This document shows, in pieces, positions 12,185-22,825 of a stretch of DNA of 64,000 nt. The stretch is from Chaetoderma sp. LZ-2023a (lineage: Eukaryota; Mollusca; Caudofoveata; Chaetodermatida; Chaetodermatidae): positions 50,441,914 through 50,505,913 of the forward strand of contig CM067370.1 of the NCBI GenBank assembly GCA_034401795.1. Direction: 5' to 3'. The notes under the pieces were generated by a model. It ran no database searches. It was not told where the DNA came from and saw only the letters and a program-made list of their open reading frames with translations. Position numbers and translations under genes: made by a program. The stretch's first letter is position 1; each line of letters opens with the position of its first letter.

Positions 12185-12330
12185 CAAAAATGACCATTTG
12201 TTGATCAAGAGAGGCGTGTTCCCGAAAAATGAGCAGCGGAATGAATGACTCAGAAACCGAGCCAGTCATTCCGATGTCCAATTCTCGGAAACACTTCTCC
12301 CAGACCCGCAAATGGGCATTGGAACAATAG
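12185..12330. mobile_element. MITE A, degenerate copy (hairpin)
   Basis: An imperfect palindrome centred near 12256 (GACTCAGAAACCGAGCCAGTC) with outer arms GACCATTTGTTGATC and CAGACCCGCAAATGGGCATT. It matches the family A hairpin at 58.6 and 63.4 kb (core GGAATGACTGGCTCG, outer CCATTTGCAGACC) but the arms between have drifted into a local subfamily with TTCCGA...TCGGAA. No clear target duplication remains. Confidence 0.6.
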
Positions 12331-12424
12331 TCCTGATAATTAGTAATAACAACCTAGTTATAACTGTAAATTTAAATCACTGAGAACAGTTATAATGTGT
12401 ATATCCCGTTAGGTTAGCAATATG

Positions 12425-12565
12425 TTGAACAAAATGCCCATCTGCTGGCCAGGAGTCAACTGTTTTCGAGGGCTCCTCCCTAGAATCATTGGCTCAGCAA
12501 CTGAACCTGTCGTTGCAGTGATGAATCTTCGAGAAGAGTCTTCTCCTGGTCTACACATACACATC
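12425..12565. mobile_element. MITE A, degenerate copy
   Basis: Outer arms CCCATCTGCTGGCCAGGAG and CTCCTGGTCTACACATACA flank a decayed core (AATCATTGGCTCAGCAACTGAACC). Same palindromic plan as the neighbouring copies; ends not definable. Confidence 0.5.
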
Positions 12566-12654
12566 TTCTATTAAATTATATTTAACAATTGTTTATTTAT
12601 AATCATTTGAATTAAATTAATGTCTGCTTTAAAGACAGTTAGAGCACTCTCCAG

Positions 12655-12805
12655 AGCATTGTCTGTTGGGAAGTGTCCATCTGCGGACCGAAAGGTCAAC
12701 TGCTCTTTGTGGGTTTACCACTGGAATGACTGGTTCACTGACTGAGCCTGTCATTCGGGTCATACATTTTCAGGAGTGTTCTTTTGGTCTGCATATGATC
12801 ATTTC
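12655..12805. mobile_element. MITE A, degenerate copy
   Basis: Outer arm TGTCCATCTGCGGACCGAAA, core CCACTGGAATGACTGGTTCA with GAGCCTGTCATTC as its partner, and GGTCTGCATATGATCATTT as the other outer arm. Degenerate but clearly the same hairpin family. Confidence 0.6.
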
Positions 12806-12865
12806 CGAGCAATGTAATGCTAATAGTTCTTTGTGTTAGCATTTATAAAGGCTCTCTCGTTTGCA

Positions 12866-12916
12866 CTCTCTCTCTCTCCCCTGTCTCTTTTCTCTCTCTC
12901 TCCCTCTCCCCCTCTA

Positions 12917-12960
<44 letters not shown>

Positions 12961-12973
12961 GCTCGCTCGCTCG
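12866..12973. repeat. (CT)n microsatellite followed by GCTC repeats
   Basis: Long imperfect then perfect CT dinucleotide tract, ending in TCGCTCGCTCGCTCGCT. A short purine-only A/G stretch at 13084-13115 lies just downstream. Confidence 0.95.
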
Positions 12974-13129
12974 CTAATTTAACTACCGTTATATAATATT
13001 TCTATTTGAAAAGGATATTTGTATGTTAAAGGAGAATGCCACAAGATCCTTTTCTCTAAATAGATTTGTTACAATAAAAATATGTTTTAAAAAAAAAAGA
13101 AAAGAAAAAAAAGAGAACCGTAAACATAC

Positions 13130-13268
13130 AATGAAAGGACATTGACGGCCTAGGAGAGGAGTGTTTCCGACAATGGAGCACTGTAATGACTGGCTCGGTA
13201 ACCGAGTCAATCATTCCTGTGTCCAATTGTCGTAAACACTCCCCCGGACCAGCAAATTACCATTTCAC
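13130..13268. mobile_element. MITE A, degenerate copy
   Basis: Palindrome centred on TGGCTCGGTAACCGAGTCA near 13198, with flanking GTGTTTCCGACAATGGAGCA and its approximate complement TCCAATTGTCGTAAACACTC. Outer arms GACATTGACGGCCTAGGAG and GACCAGCAAATTACCATT. Same local subfamily as the 12.2-kb copy. Confidence 0.6.
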
Positions 13269-13804
13269 ATATCGCCAATCCAAAGGTTAGAGTTTCAGGA
13301 TAGTCATATAGTACATGCATGGAAAATACTTCTCCTAATGTAAATAGTTTTGTGTATGCATTGTTAAATTGTATTATACTATTGTCCGTCACATTATTAT
13401 GTGATTGTGCACACTTACGGGCCATATGCTTACTTTGTGATGAATATATCTATCGTATATTTTTCAACTTTCCCGATCCTTTATCATTAGAGCACGAAAT
13501 GTAGACACAAAATAGGTTCCCTTGCTGTATAATTTTGATACTAATTTGACTGGATAGTGTTGCTGCCGAAGGTATCAAGACTTTCATTCGAATTATGCTT
13601 AAGATATGCAACAGCTTAATAGCATGACTTGAGTTCTAATACTAGTGTTGAAATGGTTAGATGTTAGCGTAGACCTACTATATTGGATGTAAACCCACGG
13701 GAGTGTATGTACATGAGTTCATGTGCGTGTGGAAGTGAGTGTGTGTGATTGGGAGTGCATGTGCTTTGGTGAGTTCTTAATTTCAGTAAACTATATATGC
13801 CTAA
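13269..13804. other. Unassigned AT-rich stretch
   Basis: No gene supported. A 61-codon frame at 13319-13504 is AT-driven with no recognised domain. A short GT-rich section occurs at 13710-13765. Confidence 0.3.
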
Positions 13805-13808
13805 TTAA

Positions 13809-14131
13809 CCTTTAAGATACAAACCTTCGATTGAACCTTCTGATTTTATCCTATATTATGAAGTGCTATGTCAAATTTTGTGATTCTTCCGCTCTTTGAC
13901 CCATAAATGCACAAGCCTAGAAACAAGTCTATAAAATCGGCTAGAGAAATGACCATTTGCAGTCCAGAGGACTATTTTTGAAAATTTATGACAGGGATGA
14001 CAGGCGCGATAATCGAGCCAGTCTTTCCGATGGTAAATTTCCAAGAATGGCATTGTCTTGTTCTGGAAACGGACATTTCACAATAGATAGACCTAATCGA
14101 GGTTTTCCTGACAAATTTAGTCACTAAAGGG
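13809..14131. mobile_element. MITE A, long variant with TTAA target duplication
   Basis: Flanked by TTAA at 13805-13808 and 14132-14135. The right terminal sequence ACTAAAGGG and left CCTTTAAGATA approximate the family TIR CCCTTTAATGGTCA. The central hairpin GGCGCGATAATCGAGCC lies near 14010, with arms ATTTTTGAAAATTTATGAC and GATGGTAAATTTCCAAGAA. At 323 bp it is about 90 bp longer than the 58-63 kb copies (about 230 bp), mostly in the left arm. TTAA duplication with a CCC-starting TIR is the signature of piggyBac-type transposons. Confidence 0.65.
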
Positions 14132-14135
14132 TTAA

Positions 14136-14534
14136 GACCTTCGACGGCGTGGGTAATGATAATAATTTTACTAAATCTATTGTTTCTTTATGTATGTATA
14201 ATCGTATGTTATAATGTGCTTAGCTGTATTTGTCGACGAAATTGAGAATTAGTTTCTATATTTTAGCACATACAAATATCGTTATTTCTATTTTTTGCAT
14301 TGTTTCCAAAGCATTTCAGCAGAAAAGAAAGGAATTTACTTTACAATGCTGAATATATCAATGCTAATTTGATTGAAAGTTTGCTGCTGTTGAAAGCATC
14401 AGTAGCTTTTGTTCAAATTACTCTTAATACAATCAGAATATTATATGATTATAAGAAATAGATTCCCTAAGTTCCTTGTCTGTACATAGATGTATAAATG
14501 TGTACATATTATATATATATATATAAATGTGTAT
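14136..14534. other. Unassigned AT-rich stretch
   Basis: No coding or RNA signal recognised; a TA dinucleotide run lies at about 14508-14524. Confidence 0.3.
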
Positions 14535-14600
14535 ATATGTTAATGAGGGCCTCTGCTAGATCAGGCCGTGTACTTGAAGTGCTACCCTCAATAAATAACG

Positions 14601-14638
<38 letters not shown>
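14535..14638 (+). mobile_element. 3' end of a retroposon (LINE/SINE) with (ATT)n tail
   Basis: A short block TTAATGAGGGCCTCTGC ... GTGCTACCCTCAATAAATAACG runs directly into an ATT run at 14600-14638. A conserved tail with AATAAA-like sequence passing into a trinucleotide run is how L2/CR1-like LINEs and their SINE partners end. No coding part is seen upstream, so it is either a very short 5'-truncated LINE or a SINE tail. The ATT run makes a false Asn-repeat frame on the minus strand. Confidence 0.5.
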
Positions 14639-14639
<1 letters not shown>

Positions 14640-14928
14640 ATTAGATGGTTTGGTTTTAGTTTTATGGTCATATTGGTCATCTATGAACAAGTTTTCCCTC
14701 ACTACAAATATGATTACCAGGCTGGGAGTTTTTTCTTTATTATTAAGAGACAGGGATCCATTTCGTTCAGTTCTATACCTGAAATAAACAAGATTCATCT
14801 TGCGGTACTGGCTGGCACCAGGCCACGCGACAATATTACTTTGCTCGCTCACACTCATTAGGGGAGACGGCTGAATCGAGATATTTAGTAGGTTTTAATT
14901 TTAATTAATACATTTGTTTAAGTGCAAT

Positions 14929-14957
14929 GAGTGTGTGTGTGTATGTGTGTGAGTGTG

Positions 14958-15004
<47 letters not shown>
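14929..15004. repeat. (GT)n microsatellite
   Basis: GT dinucleotide tract with a few GAGT interruptions in its first half and about 28 perfect units in the second half. Confidence 0.97.
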
Positions 15005-15006
<2 letters not shown>

Positions 15007-15945
15007 TGTAGCTGTCTAAAATAGATAATAACAGTTTAAGATCAGGCTAGTTGATCTTTTATTTATTTTTTTATCAAGTAAGCGAAAACTGGTATTTCCG
15101 TGTTAACATGTTTCCCCCATATCACCTAACACTATTCTACGCGAGCACCATCACTTCAGAATTAGTCACATTAAATTACAGAAACGCCAATGCGTACCTC
15201 GTGGAGCTGTGTTCAACTCGGAATTATTCTAAATATCTATAGAAACATCTTCATTGAATCTAAATTCTAAACTAGGCTTAAATGAACAAAGTAGGCTACT
15301 CGCGTATAGACAACTGCGTATTTGGCAAACTGACTAACTTTGACTAGCGCGACAACCGACTCATTACGCTGCATTCAGCACCCAGCGTTAGCTATGGTAC
15401 AAATAAGAACAGACCCAGAGCAATTCATTTCATTTCATTTTAGTTGATATTTATTGGCCGCTCACACCTAGATGTAATTGGGCCATGACTCGCTCTTAGA
15501 GGTGCTTCCCCGAAGGGTTGCGTTGCTTCCCCGAAGGGTTGCTCTAAATAAGTGAAAACTGAAAAAAGTCGAAAAATTAAGTTGTTGCTGGGAGTGTGCT
15601 GCCTGATGTTACCTAATGTATTGTAGTTGGCTAATGTCTATGGTGTATGCAGTGTTGAGGAGGGAGTGGGAGGGGGAATTACTTTATTTCTTACGGAGGT
15701 GGGATGGGGGGTGGAGGGCAGTCTGTAAAATAAAATCTCAAAACGGAAATCAGGACAATTTAAATAATGAATATTATGATGAAGCTGAATGATAATACTA
15801 TCAAATAAGAAGAAACAAATCAAGATAATGGCCTGTGATTAAATAAACAAGAAACGGGGAAAATTGAACTTAAAATCCTGTGTTTGTAAACTAAATATCC
15901 AAATTTAACTTAGAATTATAACTTGTTGCTATTAGAAATAATAAG
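15005..15945. other. Unassigned; one short tandem duplication
   Basis: No gene recognised. TGCTTCCCCGAAGGGTTGC occurs twice in direct tandem at about 15504-15542. G-rich sequence (GGAGGTGGGATGGGGGGTGG) occurs around 15694-15713. Confidence 0.35.
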
Positions 15946-16120
15946 TTGAATGCACGTGGCGCTATTTGGGAGTTGAATGGGTTTAAGTCACGTCGTCGAG
16001 TCACTAAAAATCCTTTCATACTTATGCTAAAATTTTATCCAGCGCCGGCGAGAGCAGAGCGAAGAGAGCGACAGCATCTACATCAAAGCAAATCAACGCC
16101 AATCACGACCTCCGTGTCCA

Positions 16121-16249
16121 TCATCTTCGTCTTGTCGTCCTCGGCGGCTTCATGATTGCAACCTCGGCCGTAGTCACCAGCAGATATAAGTACACAGCAG
16201 ATAGAAGCAGCAAGTAAGCAGTGTCGCCACTCCACTCGACCAACGGCAT
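16121..16249 (-). CDS. Small possible ORF with hydrophobic N-terminus (unrecognised)
   Basis: On the minus strand an ATG at 16249 opens a 42-codon frame: MPLVEWSGDTAYLLLLSAVY at the start, a hydrophobic run to about residue 33, and a basic end KPPRTTRRR before TGA at 16121. This could be a signal peptide or single membrane segment, either as a complete micropeptide or as a first exon with its splice site unrecognised. The patch 16040-16345 is markedly richer in GC and CpG than the surroundings, and a TATAAAA motif lies 47 bp upstream of the ATG, which is what a promoter-proximal exon would show. Two longer overlapping minus-strand frames (to 16343 and 16356) and a plus-strand frame (15946-16155) compete, and none has a recognised domain. 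The call rests on context and hydrophobic pattern only. Confidence 0.2.
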   Translation of the reverse strand: MPLVEWSGDTAYLLLLSAVYLYLLVTTAEVAIMKPPRTTRRR

Positions 16250-16295
16250 CTCTCCAGGGCGGGTTGATTGACCCAGAGCATAATTTTCGCCTTCG

Positions 16296-16302
16296 TTTTA
16301 TA
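16296..16302 (-). promoter_or_regulatory. Possible TATA box
   Basis: Minus-strand TATAAAA inside GGGTATAAAACG, at the right edge of the only CpG-richer patch of the unassigned 14-19.7 kb region. The distance to the candidate ATG (47 bp) leaves a short but possible 5' UTR. Confidence 0.25.
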
Positions 16303-16359
16303 CCCGAAAAATGTCGCATTGCGGTAAAAACGTTGACGCCCACGCAGAAAAATCATTGG

Positions 16360-19300
16360 TCAAGAAAAACACCCCTGGAATAATTTGAATGAAATCCCCA
16401 GCGAAACAGGACATTTTACCATTACAATAGCATACGTATTTGACATATTATCATCTCAATGGAATAGGCCTACCCGTTTAAACATTACCATTACAATGAC
16501 ATTCTTGTTGGCACCGGGTGCAAAATACATACACCAACATCAGCTAATGCAGTGATATATGCGTATGATCTTGCAACGCTAAAATGAACAGCTATGCGTA
16601 TTTAAAATGTCATGACATTTGACTGCCGATTTAAAAAATACCTAAATCGTCCCACCCTTCAAACAGCGGGGCCAATGCTTCTGAATTCAAGGTTGCTAAG
16701 ATGATGTTGGTATGACCAAAAGAAACATTGGAACACTAACTTAAAGAACATCCACACACTTTGCTATGAGTAATCGAAATTGGTGGGTTAATTTTATACG
16801 CGCCTTACGTTAGCCAGAACTACAGTACAGGAGCAAACCTCTTTATTCACGAGCGTGTACAAGTAGTTTGCAACACAGACCCTTTCATGACCAAGAGCGA
16901 AAACAGCCCAAATTGACTAACTTCAATAATGAAGAAACTAACAAATTGGACCTCTGAAAATGCCGATGATTAGGGCAACATAATTCAGCAACGGAATGAT
17001 CATAGGTACATGATTAACTTCTATCATTGAGTGTATAATTTCCAATCTACGGCGCAATTGGGACAAAAGCGTATTTGTCTTTGAGTTCTCTCGCTAATAA
17101 GATTTTCCAAGTGTGGCGGAATATCAGCTTTAACGCTTATGCTACAACCCGTCCAAATTGGACATGGCACCTAATAGACATAGGACAAGGACAATTATTT
17201 AAAACTTAATGTGACTGAATTAATAACAACAATTTAGCAACTCATTCCAGCAACATAATTGTCCAAACAAACCGCATAAGGGTTTAATTTGACTCAAAAT
17301 AGAGTGGCTTAAAAACAGCACTACATACTGGGGTGGGCGGGTGGTGGGTGAATGGTCGGCGAAGCAAGAACTAATTATGGCGCCCATAGAAATTTAAACA
17401 AACCCGGTCAATGGTTATATTAATTATTTAAGTTCTCTATAGATAAATAAACTCATGATTTGCGAATGGGCAATTAGGATAAATAATTTCAAAATGTTTA
17501 GACTGAAAGTTGATGCTGCTGCCCTAAATAGCAACATGTTTCAGTATACATAATACCATAATTGCCAAGCAAATTAGAATGTTTCTAACAAAAATCTAGT
17601 CTTGTTTCATTATCCTCTCCTAGCTAAAAAAACTCGCTCTTAAGAGCCAAAATAGTTTTCAAGACTGGAGAGTATATTGGTGGATTAGAAATCTAAATCT
17701 GAAAATTACAAAGTTTCATTGGAATTTAGATTTCAATTCTGTTATCAAAAAAATAACCCGCAACCTTGACGACCAGTGTTTAAACAAAGGCGGCCTAAGT
17801 TTGCTGACAACATGTGTAAACTGATGAAAGCTGAAAAAGTTACTAGATCAGCAAAATGGTAAGAATCAGTTCCACGATCAGACTCTAAAGGCAAATAATA
17901 GATTGGCCAAATCAATCATTTATCTTAACCCAGTTACTGACCTAGCCTAGACTGCATGAAATAAAATCAATTAATTAATATTGCTTCATCTCATTTTACA
18001 ATTTATTTACATCAACCATTAACATGTCACATGACATACAACTCTAAATCAAACACAAGTGCATTATCCACAGTTTATTTACACATTCCCTCAGCATCCT
18101 TTGTGCAGCACAACCTCTCAAATCTACAACACCATGCTATAAAGTGAATCTGCATTATGAGATGATAATTATCTCATTCACTACATTCACTTATGAGCTC
18201 ACTGATTACCTACCACAAAATATTTTACTATTAGTATTTAGCAAGATTAAAGCCAACGGTAATGTGATCGTAAACAGTGTTTTTGGCCCACAACTGAAAT
18301 ATACTATACAAAGGTGGGTATTTTGATATAAACGACCACACTTCCAATATCTACAGTTTCTAGCTATTACTAAAATATTGGAATGCGCTTACAGCCCACT
18401 CCACAATAATGTGAGATAGCATGAGCTCACATGATCAACCATCACAGAATGATAAATGATGATTCAACATACCGCTAACGTTACCAAATGCCTTTAATCT
18501 GTGCAGCACAAACATTTACATTAAACACAGTTTAGCACAATATTTTACAATAAACACAATTTTAAAAGACCAATGCTTTCAAGTCTCTGTTCAAAGAACC
18601 ATCAATAATTGTCTACTATTACCATACTGATGAAAGAGATTTGTGTGAGAAGTTACCAAATTGGTAAGGAAAATAACCCGTTCACTTACAGAATGAAAAC
18701 ATCCTTTCATGAGATTGAAAGCTACTTATTATGATATGGATAAAAGGGAAGTAACCAGTTGATTGCTCTCATCCATTGAATGTAGACTTTTCGGTGCCAA
18801 TCCCCTGGGTCTGCAACTAATGTTTGTTATCCTTACATAAACTAACCAATTGGTAATTCCATCCATTTATGTGTCAATGCTATAGGATTTACTTAGTGAT
18901 CTTTGAATAACTTTAGGGAAAAGCTCTCATAATTCATGCGGTTTCCAACTCATGAGGGCCCATAAGACAATTTGGGATTCCTGATGAGGTAGACCCTATA
19001 TTATGACAGACAGGACATTACCTTAGAGCGAGAGTGGTTATGATATACGTCGAATCTTTATTTCCCTCATGATCGAATTTCAGTTCTCCGCACATCCTGG
19101 CCAACCTACCTGCCAACTTATTTCACCACCCATGCCCCCGTCTCATGACGAAGGATAAAGCATGAATTTACCAGAGATGGATTGAAAGCATCTAACCATA
19201 ATCTGGTTACCTGACATATATTGACATCATTATTCTATGTGTACACTTCAAGTCTTAGTCACTTATTTGTAATATCTCTTACTGGCACCAGTTGTACTCA

Positions 19301-19741
19301 TAATGCGGGGTAGTCATCCGCATTCTTGGTGATCGTCGCAACAGTGGCTGTCTCTTAAATGTCCTCGCTGGTACTGGCTGCATTCTGTTTTGTGGCACAC
19401 TATACATTTGATATCTGTATCGACCTCGACATGGATATCTTTGCAGTTGTGAACAGGGTCGTCCTTCCAAAGGCCTCACTTGTGGCTGTATTAATCGCGA
19501 GGTTCCAAATTCAGGAGATATCAAGCTATATGGTGTTGAATCACAAGTGGGAACATACTCAACATATTCCATTTCTGAGTCCTGCTGGAGTCTGTAGCAT
19601 CTGATTCGCCACCGTACACCAGTCTTTCTACAGATTCAGATCAATGGTATACGGAGATATTTCTGAGGTGTGTATTTCAGTGACTGAGGGAATCAAATCA
19701 TTGGGTGTCACTTCTAATGTACCAGACAAGGAGCCTTCTAC
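16360..19741. other. Unassigned, mostly AT-rich single-copy-looking DNA
   Basis: About 3.4 kb without recognisable genes, RNA genes or repeats shared with the rest of the window. At 19333-19460 the minus strand reads IKCIVCHKTECSQYQRGH in one frame and a Pro/Arg-rich 97-codon ORF in another (19572-19279), with a donor-like GTAAGAG just after it. This might be a decayed exon or zinc-binding remnant, but there is no decisive evidence. It could be intron or intergenic sequence. Confidence 0.35.
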
Positions 19742-21168
19742 TGTAGCTCACCGGGTAGTGTCAGGCCGTTCCGGTGTATCATGTCGACTCGCCGCTCCGC
19801 AAGTGCACGACGAGTGATGACGCTGGTTAACATCCGGTCTCGGGGTGATGGACCCTGTATGAGACTGCCCTGCGGGAAACAAAAACCGGCTTCTAAGGCC
19901 AGTGGAACTCAATCATTCCGGTGGGGCCATGCGACCATCACGAACGCTAAACACAACTGTCTCATCTTACGAGTTTGTGTCACCAGTATGCCTGACCATA
20001 GCAATTTCGTGATCTATGGACTTACAAGATTTGATTTGGTGACCTAAAATTATAAGTCTATACAATGAGTTTACCTAAACAATTAAAAATATGCTAGATA
20101 ATACTACAATCAGAGCATAAGAAAATACGAGACATAGAGATAAGTAGATGAACTTTTAAACATGGGGCTCCGGGAGGTACCACACAGACTCGTAGGTCCG
20201 CAGAGGTATCCCCGCAAGCGAGGCTCCCGTACATGAGATTTAACTAGTTAACATAATGTAAGTTATTATACCTCTAAGCTTAAAGGAAGAAGGTTATCTC
20301 AGACGAAAAGTAATGTGCCTCACACGGGCACTACTCCTAATGCAAGTTTTGGGTAAGGAGTATTATCCTGGCGTGGACCGTCATCACTGAATCCTTGCGA
20401 GAGGCAAGTGCCTCACATGGGCCTCCGTCTTGGGAAGGTGTCGCCACTGCTTAAAGCGGAAGAAGAAAGGTAGGTAAAAATGGGCCTACCCTAATATTTC
20501 AATCAAAAATGCTTTAGAAAGAAAAGACCATATCTAATGAGATCATGACTATAGGGATGCGCACTGTTTTACGTGAAGACAGGACAGAGGATTCCCGATG
20601 GATTCCTTTGTCACCATCTTATGTAGTTCTTGGTTTGCTGTATTAGTAGTTCACGCTTTATTTCTGCGGGCCTTCTGCTTTGCTTAATTCCTTTTAGTTG
20701 TTTTTAGAACGAGAATTAGTTTAGGCCGCGACTGGCTAATATCTACCTAGCTATTAGACACGGCTGTCACGGAGAACAGATGCCCCAAGACATCCATACT
20801 AGAGACAGCGCTCATACATGTTACGTAGCAGGATCTCCGAACTGGATAAGAATCCGGACATCCCGCCCCGCAACCACAGAAAACATTACAAGACATTGGT
20901 TACATTCCACAAAAGCATTATTAGACCATTTCTCCTATCATTATGGTAGGGGTAAGAGAGACGAATTCCCACCGTAAATGTCCTTCCTGCAAGGGCGTGA
21001 CAGATTTAAATATCATGCCCAGATATTATAACAGAATTCGGTGGGGATGCGTATCTCGCCCGTCACCGGGTCCTATGGAACTAACCGTTTTACCTGTCAT
21101 TAGGTTTATATACAAGTTGCCAGTTTTGCACTGCGTTGCGGGAGGATTGTCAGTAAATAAGATAACCA

Positions 21169-22107
21169 TTAATACGTGTGTTTTCGCAGTGCTTTCCTAC
21201 ATTGGCCTAAAGTGCTAACTACTAAGTATCCGAAGATGCGATCCGTCTCTTTCCCACGTATGGACGTGGTTCCCTTTCTGATTGCGGAGTCAGAAAGGTG
21301 AGGAGGCAGATGCTGAATAACACGGGACGGAGTTGCACTTATTGACACAGGCTGCGACGGTCCTGGTCCTTCGTCTATGGAAAGTTCGGGTGGAGATGGA
21401 GACTGCAGGTAACTTGGAATGTCTATTTCCACAGGTGTCGTAATTGCCACTGAAATCGGTTGACTGGCTAACACTGTTTGAGACATTATGGTGGCGGGTG
21501 TAGTGACCGTAGCTGGATGGCTAATAACCGATGCGGGTGCTGCCGAACTGGATTCTGCCAGAGGTTTTCGCGTCTTACTCCATTTCAGGACTGGTGTGGA
21601 TGAAGTGACAGGTACCGGCGTAACACTTTCAGATGCAGCTGCGGGAAGGATTTCACGTCTGGCTGTCAGTACGTTGCTTACTGTAGCTGTGGGAAGACGA
21701 TGGCTAATGGGATATCTACGAGTAGTGTTCTTCATGCGGGCCATTTTCACGGTCGGAAGAACTTTAACTGGGAGCCGAGATTCGAAGCGGGTGGCTAAAA
21801 CGGCACGATCCGCGTTCTCTTCCCCCGGAACTAACGTTACTTCCAACACACGGTGATGATAACGGAGCACGTGGGTCACCCCGTAGCGAGTAGCAGCGTA
21901 GAGATACTGGCACGTCACACAAAAGGCTGACTGGAAAAGATGATCCTTATTAACATGAAGGGTGCGGTCGGATTTCCTAGTGAAAGTTCTGGTACATGGC
22001 TCTCTGCTAGCGAACAATGAGTTACACGGGAACCGCTTTGGAACTGGTACCGACTCTTCTTCAGATGAATCCGACAATGCTAAATCGTCAAGGATTTGTT
22101 CCCACAT
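21169..22107 (-). CDS. Accessory ORF inside the left LTR: two-finger C2H2 protein, 312 aa
   Basis: An uninterrupted frame of 312 codons starts with MWEQILDDLALSDSSEEES, an acidic N-terminus. Two C2H2-type fingers follow: C28, C38, H51, H56 and C63, C66, H79, H84, both with the standard x12 and x4 spacings. From about residue 125 the protein is rich in Ser, Thr, Pro and Val and looks disordered. The last 20 or so residues are read from the shared LTR sequence. The ORF sits downstream of pol and about 200 bp below the LTR TATA motif at 22311, so it could be transcribed directly from this LTR. It is not env-like: no signal peptide, membrane segment or furin-like site is visible. A nucleic-acid-binding accessory protein is an inference. 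It could also be a captured host exon set or a remnant of an older insertion. It looks whole as it stands. Confidence 0.5.
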   Translation of the reverse strand: MWEQILDDLALSDSSEEESVPVPKRFPCNSLFASREPCTRTFTRKSDRTLHVNKDHLFQSAFCVTCQYLYAATRYGVTHVLRYHHRVLEVTLVPGEENADRAVLATRFESRLPVKVLPTVKMARMKNTTRRYPISHRLPTATVSNVLTARREILPAAASESVTPVPVTSSTPVLKWSKTRKPLAESSSAAPASVISHPATVTTPATIMSQTVLASQPISVAITTPVEIDIPSYLQSPSPPELSIDEGPGPSQPVSISATPSRVIQHLPPHLSDSAIRKGTTSIRGKETDRIFGYLVVSTLGQCRKALRKHTY

Positions 22108-22310
22108 GGTAGTTAGTTGTGGAAACTTTATTCAAAACCTAATGCCCTATCTCTTCATGGTTTATAATTTCCAGGCCAAATATAATAATGAAATAATAAT
22201 AAGAAAAAAACAGCAGAATTTGGTTTGCGACACGAAAGAAGCCTAATGCTATGTTCTTCCCTGGTGTCGAGTTTTGACGGGAAGACAAAGTTTCAGAGCA
22301 CGCTTCCTCC

Positions 22311-22317
22311 TTTTATA
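22311..22317 (-). promoter_or_regulatory. TATA box of the chimeric LTR
   Basis: Minus-strand TATAAAAGGAGG with TGACATC just upstream, matching the TATA and CRE-like pair of copy 1. The CCAAT and heat-shock units seen upstream in copies 1, 3 and 4 are not present here. The start codon of the 312-codon ORF is about 200 bp downstream. Confidence 0.5.
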
Positions 22318-22825
22318 CTATTTGGTGATGTCACAGGCGGTGGATGACCACACCTAAAAGTTTTAACAGGTGATTCGGTCATCCCTATATGAATGTTTCC
22401 TTGTATTCCGGCCTGGAAGTCATAGGATTAATTCCTCCCATATAAAGGGAGTACTTTTAATTATAGGAAGAATGGCTTGTTAAACTTGTCTTTATTTCGC
22501 ACATTTAACAGCCTGCGATCAACATGAAAACTTGGTACTACTTTTTCTTTGCGGAGCCTCACCTTTTAATTAGCGTGAGGTGGTTCTCCAGGTTGGATGC
22601 TTATAAACTTGCCTATTTAATTTTAGGCTGGAGCCCCCGATGGGGTGTGTGGGAGACAGGTGACGTCAGCGGTAATCTTCCGGACTCACCCTCGCCACTC
22701 CTCCATTACGCTGTGGTACTCACGTCTTTGGTCGGCTTTTTTGTTTAAAGCGTTTGATCCAACTTACTGGAAATAACGCCCAGTCTGAGCTCTGGTACTA
22801 GGTCGTCACTGACACAAGGTTTAAG

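Larger units (their letters stand above)
19742..22750 (-). mobile_element. Left (3') LTR of the gypsy element, chimeric
   Basis: 19742-21235 is colinear with the first 1.5 kb of copies 1 and 3. At 21236, after CCGAAGAT, the sequence departs completely. It is still LTR, because a related promoter block (CCTCCTTTTATACTA, GATGTCAC) reappears at 22305-22335, corresponding to 2945-2970 in copy 1. Between the switch and the promoter lies an open frame for a C2H2-finger protein. The inner border with the pol region is not sharply visible and is placed near 22750. This is most simply a recombinant between LTR subfamilies. Confidence 0.65.

Noticed and set aside
14556-14858. Minus-strand ORF with a long Asn run
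   Set aside because: Produced by the ATT trinucleotide tail of a retroposon.
21488-21856. 122-codon plus-strand ORF
   Set aside because: Shadow of the 312-codon minus-strand ORF; composition mirrors its Ser/Thr/Pro-rich region.
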